Below are positions 60,234 through 64,000 of a DNA stretch of 64,000 bases, one piece after another. Every line of letters begins with the position of its first letter. Positions within the stretch are counted from its first letter, which is position 1. The notes beneath the pieces are model-generated. The model was not told the DNA's origin. It ran no database searches and saw nothing but the letters and a program-made list of their open reading frames with translations. The position numbers and the translations under genes are program-made. The DNA comes from Cohnella sp. OV330 (GTDB lineage: Bacteria; Bacillota; Bacilli; Paenibacillales; Paenibacillaceae), in the NCBI RefSeq assembly GCF_900112065.1, contig NZ_FOKE01000001.1:450828-514827 (forward strand), given 5' to 3'.

Positions 60234-60912
60234 AATCCAACAGCCTCAGCTGAATCGTCATCTCCAAGAGCTGTTGGCGGTTGTGCTTCTTGATTCGAAG
60301 CCACTCCAAATAGGGGAACCTGCCTTTGATGAGCTTGGTAATCTTGCACAGCTCGTTGTTGACGGACTGTTCATTGTAGTACAAGAGCTCCGCAATTTCG
60401 CTGCTGCTTTTGCCTTGCTGTAGAAATCGTAAAATTTCTTTTTGCAGCGTGGTTAACTTTCTCTTCAGTTCCTCTTCATAGGAAGAAGATACCCTTCTCA
60501 TTAAAGTGCCGGCAGAGGAATGATGCAGGTTTCCCTTGCCTGCCGCAACGCCGCGAATGGCGTCGGGAATATCCCGGTAATGTTCTTTCGTAATGTAATT
60601 ACTGACTCGTCCGTATGCGATGGCATGCGTCACGACGACCTCCTCGTCCAGCGAGGAGAGGACGATAATCTTCAGGTCAGGCGCTTTGGAGCGTAATTCG
60701 TAGGCGATTTCAAGTCCGTCATAATTGTTTCCCGTCAAATTAATATCCAAGAGCAAGACGTCGATCGGCGCTTCTCCGACTGCTTTGAGCAGTTGGTGCT
60801 TATTCGCGGCAGAACCGGAAATTGACAGATCAGGCTCGCGTGACAGATAATCAACGATCAGTTCTCGAAATAACGGATCGTCGTCGCATACGAACACTTG
60901 AATGGGTTTCAT
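60232..60912 (-). CDS. NarL/LuxR-type response regulator
   Basis: 226 residues. Receiver with VFVCDDDPLFRELI and phospho-Asp in VLLLDINLTGNNYDGLEI; an atypical linker; HTH with LTTLQKEILRFLQQGKSSSE and AELLYYNEQSVNNELCKITK. The start is 44 bases from the divergent hemoglobin gene. The sensor kinase two genes further is the likely partner. Confidence 0.88.
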   Translation of the reverse strand: MKPIQVFVCDDDPLFRELIVDYLSREPDLSISGSAANKHQLLKAVGEAPIDVLLLDINLTGNNYDGLEIAYELRSKAPDLKIIVLSSLDEEVVVTHAIAYGRVSNYITKEHYRDIPDAIRGVAAGKGNLHHSSAGTLMRRVSSSYEEELKRKLTTLQKEILRFLQQGKSSSEIAELLYYNEQSVNNELCKITKLIKGRFPYLEWLRIKKHNRQQLLEMTIQLRLLD

Positions 60913-60956
60913 GATTCTCTCCTTTCCGATCGTAACTCACGAATAGGGGGCTGTTT

Positions 60957-61352
60957 ATGGAAAAGGGAAACGAACCGACTCAATCCTTGTACGATCGTCT
61001 CGGAGGAAAAACCGGCATTCATTCGGTCGTGGAACGCTTTTATGGAAAAATCCAGGAAGATTCGAAAGTATCTCATTATTTCAGAAATATCGATTATGCA
61101 AAGCTTATGGAGCATCAAACGGTATTCCTCTCTTTTGCAACGGGAGGCCCGGATTATTACGCGGGCAAGAGCTTGACGCAAGCTCATGAACACCTAAAAA
61201 TTACGCCGGCGCATTTTGACGATGTATTGGGCCACTTGAGCGATGCGCTCATCGAATCGGGGGTAATCGGCAGCGATATTGTTCAGGTGCTTGCCTTGCT
61301 GCTTCCGCTGAAATCCCGAATGACTCGGGATCCGATGAAGCCCTCCGTTTAA
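60957..61352 (+). CDS. Truncated hemoglobin, group 1
   Basis: 131 residues. Family text LYDRLGGKTGIHSVVERFYG, YFRNIDYAKLMEHQTVFLSF, GGPDYY and LTQAHEHLKITPAHFDDVLG, with the proximal His in AHEHL and an N-terminal Tyr (B10-like) available for ligand binding. It binds O2 or NO in the cytoplasm. It lies between a response regulator and a sensor kinase, an unusual neighbourhood. Confidence 0.93.
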   Translation: MEKGNEPTQSLYDRLGGKTGIHSVVERFYGKIQEDSKVSHYFRNIDYAKLMEHQTVFLSFATGGPDYYAGKSLTQAHEHLKITPAHFDDVLGHLSDALIESGVIGSDIVQVLALLLPLKSRMTRDPMKPSV

Positions 61353-61473
61353 CCTTAACCATCGAAATTTTTATTGTCAATATTTAGTTAAAAATGTTTA
61401 GATGGAAATGACGAGTCTAACCGCGCCAATGAACGGATATGCGATGTAGGGTTCGTTAGTGGGAGGTATAAGT

Positions 61474-62781
61474 TTGATCTATTCAACCATCCTGGATCTG
61501 TTGCTTGCCGGGTTTCTTTTCCACTATGGCCCGAAGCAGGAATCGAACAGATGGGCGGTTTTGTTTCTACTCTTTGTGGGATTGGGCAGTCTTTCCGACG
61601 TGGTTGCGCAGGCCGCGCTGCGCAGCTTCTTCTTCTTCCTCCTTCAAGCCTGCTCTCCCTATGGATTCGTTATGTTCGCGATTACCTATTCTGATGCAGC
61701 GACACCAAGAACCAAGAACGTCCTCGCTTACGCGCTTCTTATTCCGCTATGCGTGACTTTGCTCATTAGCCCGCTGCGCCCTGAGATTCAGATTGATTTT
61801 CGTCTCATGCTCCTATGGACGGCTCCTTATTATTTGGGTGGTTGTTTCCTGCTGATCTCTTCTTATTTAAGGGAAAGGGATCGCGATAAGAGAAAATATC
61901 GGCTCATTACGGCGTGCTTCTTTGTTCCGCCGATTCTCGCTATCGTCGTATTTAATCATGTTAATAGGGCTGTTCATCAGCATTTCGACGGATACTTTAA
62001 CGTTTCCGTCGTCGTTTGGATCGCCTTTGCTTTTTTTATCGTTGCCGCCATTCGTTTCGGCGTACTTGGGGTGAGAATAAGGTTCGAGAAACAACTGCAC
62101 GATCAGAAGATCAAAGGGATTGCATCCGGTGCCGCTATGTTTAACCATGCCGTGAAAAATCGCATAACCAACATCGACTTGCTGACGGGGAGAGTAAAGG
62201 AGCTCGTGCATGCCCAAAGCAACGATCAAATCGACGAAGATATTGAGCGGATATTGGCAGAAACAAAGCAAGTGATGCAAATGGTCAAACGGATCCAGAA
62301 GCAAATCGAGGACGTTGAGCTTGTGGAAGGTACGGCGAACTTAATCGATCTGATGACGCATGCGCTGCATTCCAATCATTATCTGCTCGAAAGCAAGCGT
62401 GTTTCCGTTACCACCGATTACGCCGTAGACTATGATATCCGATGCGATAAACTCCATCTGCAGGAAGTGTTCAGCAACATCATCGGCAATGCGGTTGAAG
62501 CTGTGGATGAGAACGGCGGAACGCTTGCGATTCGGATTTATGATGGCAAGGGCGGGATTCTGATCGATTTTGCCGATAACGGCAAAGGCATGGCTAAGAA
62601 AGCCAAAGCGCAAATTTTCGATCCGTTCTATTCAACGAAGCAAAGCGACGCGAACTTCGGACTCGGCTTGTCTTATTGTTATCTGATCGCCCAGAAGCAC
62701 GGCGGAAGCATCGAGGTGTCAAGCAGCGAAGGCGAGGGGTCGACCTTTACCCTGCACTTGCCGAAAAATCGTAAGATGTAA
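61474..62781 (+). CDS. Multi-spanning sensor histidine kinase
   Basis: 435 residues from TTG 61474 (GGAGGT upstream). About seven hydrophobic helices in the first 205 residues. The H-box is AMFNHAVKNRITNIDLLTG. The ATP domain has NIIGNAVEAVDENGG, DFADNGKGMAKKAKAQIFDP, GLGLSYCYLIAQKHGGSIEV. A membrane-embedded sensor similar to 7TM kinases. Signal unknown. Likely partner of the NarL-type regulator at 60232-60912, with the hemoglobin gene between them. Confidence 0.9.
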   Translation: MIYSTILDLLLAGFLFHYGPKQESNRWAVLFLLFVGLGSLSDVVAQAALRSFFFFLLQACSPYGFVMFAITYSDAATPRTKNVLAYALLIPLCVTLLISPLRPEIQIDFRLMLLWTAPYYLGGCFLLISSYLRERDRDKRKYRLITACFFVPPILAIVVFNHVNRAVHQHFDGYFNVSVVVWIAFAFFIVAAIRFGVLGVRIRFEKQLHDQKIKGIASGAAMFNHAVKNRITNIDLLTGRVKELVHAQSNDQIDEDIERILAETKQVMQMVKRIQKQIEDVELVEGTANLIDLMTHALHSNHYLLESKRVSVTTDYAVDYDIRCDKLHLQEVFSNIIGNAVEAVDENGGTLAIRIYDGKGGILIDFADNGKGMAKKAKAQIFDPFYSTKQSDANFGLGLSYCYLIAQKHGGSIEVSSSEGEGSTFTLHLPKNRKM

Positions 62782-62917
62782 CCCGTTCACAGAATGGATA
62801 GATGTATTCCCTAAATGGAACCCTGATCTGTTCGTCCGCTATAGCCTTACTTTAACCCCTTATAAATCAAAGATACTACCGTCTCCACATGGGTGGAGGC
62901 TTTATATTTGAAATAAG

Positions 62918-62969
62918 ACAAGGGCTATCCCCTATGCAGTTTATTAACCGCTCTAAGGATAACCCTTGT
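62918..62969 (-). terminator. Hairpin after the response regulator remnant
   Basis: ACAAGGG(C)TATCC pairs with GGATAACCCTTGT around a 26-base loop. It lies 19 bases past the stop of the remnant on the minus strand. A smaller hairpin CTCCAC/GTGGAG sits at about 62883. Confidence 0.5.
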
Positions 62970-62987
62970 TATTAACATAATATCAGT

Positions 62988-63416
62988 TTAGGTTGACGAT
63001 TTTACTTTACTTGCTTTTGAGACCAGCCGTAAAACCTTCATTTTCTGCTCGGTTAGTATTTCTTGATTAAATAGTTCTTCCTCTGTCGTTTTATGGGTAA
63101 CCTCCATGGAGGACTCTGCAGCCGCGCTCCGAAGTCTTCTTATGATTTTGTCCACCGTTTTTGAAATACGTTGGGCGGTTACAGGCTTCACTATATAATC
63201 CAAAGCACTCATATCGAAGGCTTGAACCGCATAATTGTCATAGGCGGTTACAAAGACCACGTCTATGGAAGCATCGAGATCAAGCAACATGCCGGAAAGC
63301 TTCATACCATCAACCTCCGGCATAGAAATATCCAGAAACGCAATATGTATCGAATTGTTCTTCACAAATTCGTAAGCTTCAACTGGGTTAAGAAACGCAG
63401 CCTCCAGTCTGCTTGA
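62988..63416 (-). pseudogene. Truncated response regulator
   Basis: The reading frame starts in the middle of a receiver domain (NPVEAYEFVKNNSIHIAFLD, phospho-Asp in ISMPEVDG, VVFVTAYDNYAVQAFDMSAL with Lys in DYIVKPV) and lacks about 45 N-terminal residues (the DD acidic pocket). It ends soon after the receiver (LVSKASKVKSST), with no DNA-binding domain. It abuts the stop of the kinase remnant. Likely non-functional. Confidence 0.75.
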
Positions 63417-63420
63417 TCAG

Positions 63421-63744
63421 TCATGTCGGAATGTCGAAGCAAACCTTCGTCCCTATTCCTTCTGCACTTTCAATATGCAGGCTATTTCCGTAAAGAAGCT
63501 TGATGCGCTGGCTTATGTTCCATAGCCCTACGCCTTTCTTATTCACAGCCGGATTAAGTATTTCCTCGCGTTTTGTTTCGCTCATCCCACATCCATTGTC
63601 CTCTACAGTAAAGCTGACTATGGCGTTTGCTCCCTTTTTAATGGATACTATTACTGTACCCCCACGTAAACTGGACATCAGGCCATGTCTAATGGCGTTT
63701 TCCACCAATGGCTGTTGAATCAATGAAGGAATCCCGATATCCAC
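63421..63744 (-). pseudogene. C-terminal remnant of a LytS/YesM-type histidine kinase
   Basis: About 107 residues of an ATP-binding domain only: PSLIQQPLVENAIRHGLM (N box), EDNGCGMSE (G1), KKGVGLWNISQRIKLLYGNS (G2). A stop codon precedes it in frame, and the dimerisation and sensor regions are missing. Part of a decayed two-component pair. Confidence 0.8.
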
Positions 63745-63760
63745 CTACATCTCTAACCAA

Positions 63761-63802
63761 AGCAAAAAAGTAGATCTGTGAATTCAGATCTACTTTTTGC
63801 TT
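63761..63802. terminator. Bidirectional rho-independent terminator
   Basis: Perfect stem AAAAAGTAGATCTG/CAGATCTACTTTTT with a six-base loop. Confidence 0.92.
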
Positions 63803-63825
63803 ACTATTCACATTGTCCACCCTAG

Positions 63826-64000
63826 TTATGATTTCCCTTGTTCGTACAACATATCGTTTACATCGTTTACCATTGATATAATCTCATCTACGGTATCCAA
63901 ACTACCTTCTGCAGCTGATAGAATAGCAGTTCTATAAGCTTCCAAGCCTTCCACCGTCACGTAATTATGTCCAGTTGCAAGAATAAGATCGTCAATTGTA
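63826..64000 (-). CDS. Hypothetical protein, C-terminal part
   Basis: About 57 residues visible before a TAA at 63828-63826; the N-terminus is outside the window. Ends EGSLDTVDEIISMVNDVNDM. It reads as an acidic helical tail. No family recognised. The terminator at 63761 follows. Confidence 0.6.
   Translation of the reverse strand, partial: TIDDLILATGHNYVTVEGLEAYRTAILSAAEGSLDTVDEIISMVNDVNDMLYEQGKS

Noticed and set aside
1..64000. tRNA, rRNA, riboswitch and prophage genes
   Set aside because: I looked for the typical conserved stems and marker genes and saw none that I could support.

Overview
The window looks like chromosomal DNA of a spore-forming, Gram-positive soil bacterium of the Paenibacillaceae (Paenibacillus/Cohnella type). 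The evidence is a moderately high GC content, strong GGAGG-type ribosome binding sites with frequent GTG/TTG starts, a SpoIIP-like gene, S-layer-homology (SLH) domains, Lpl-type sugar ABC transporters with an AraC-type sensor-regulator, and very large secreted polysaccharide lyases. I found no rRNA, tRNA, phage or CRISPR locus.

Layout. 1-11 kb holds ordinary accessory genes: a TetR/efflux pair with matching palindromes, a P-loop protein, a CynX-type exporter coupled to a universal stress protein, an XRE-cupin regulator, a BlaI/BlaR1-like pair with two textbook operators, an M3 oligopeptidase, and small VOC, DoxX and hydrolase genes. 11-21 kb holds a 1857-residue heparinase II/III-like secreted enzyme and a 1246-residue NHL-propeller protein with three SLH domains. 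21-32 kb holds housekeeping genes (GNAT, HAD, TatD, KptA, SpoIIP-like, YdeI, VOC, WYL), a polyuronate-binding-type lipoprotein and the hxlA-hxlB-hxlR formaldehyde-fixation locus. 32-37 kb holds an unusual sugar cluster: two SIS proteins and a glycosidase-like protein, divergent from a DeoR regulator and a BadF-type sugar kinase. 37-41 kb holds a thiol-redox operon (thioredoxin-like, CcdA-like, peroxiredoxin-like) divergent from an OmpR-type two-component system.

41-54 kb is a second polysaccharide module: a 1865-residue heparinase-like enzyme, two permeases, a solute-binding protein broken by one extra base, and a membrane AraC regulator. It is bracketed by two copies of the same methyltransferase 3' end and inverted-repeat element. 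In the left copy a second small element has inserted into the first. 54-56 kb is a junkyard of gene fragments (methyltransferase tail, kinase tail, DEAD/DEAH helicase piece) around a copper-amine-oxidase-N-like secreted protein. 56-64 kb holds a TetR/ketopantoate-reductase pair, a Dus enzyme, two secreted proteins sharing leader and signal peptide, a response regulator/truncated hemoglobin/sensor kinase group, and the wreck of a LytS/LytR-like system at the right edge.

How it works together. The two giant lyases both carry a catabolite-repression (cre)-like site 38-46 bases upstream of the start codon. Together with the Lpl transporter they suggest uptake and breakdown of an acidic polysaccharide under CcpA control, although the solute-binding gene is interrupted here. 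The most novel-looking points are the nested miniature inverted-repeat element with its empty-site copy 12.5 kb away, the SIS/SIS/glycosidase/kinase cluster with no assigned substrate, and the secreted His/Met/Pro-repeat peptide next to a hemoglobin-containing signalling group.
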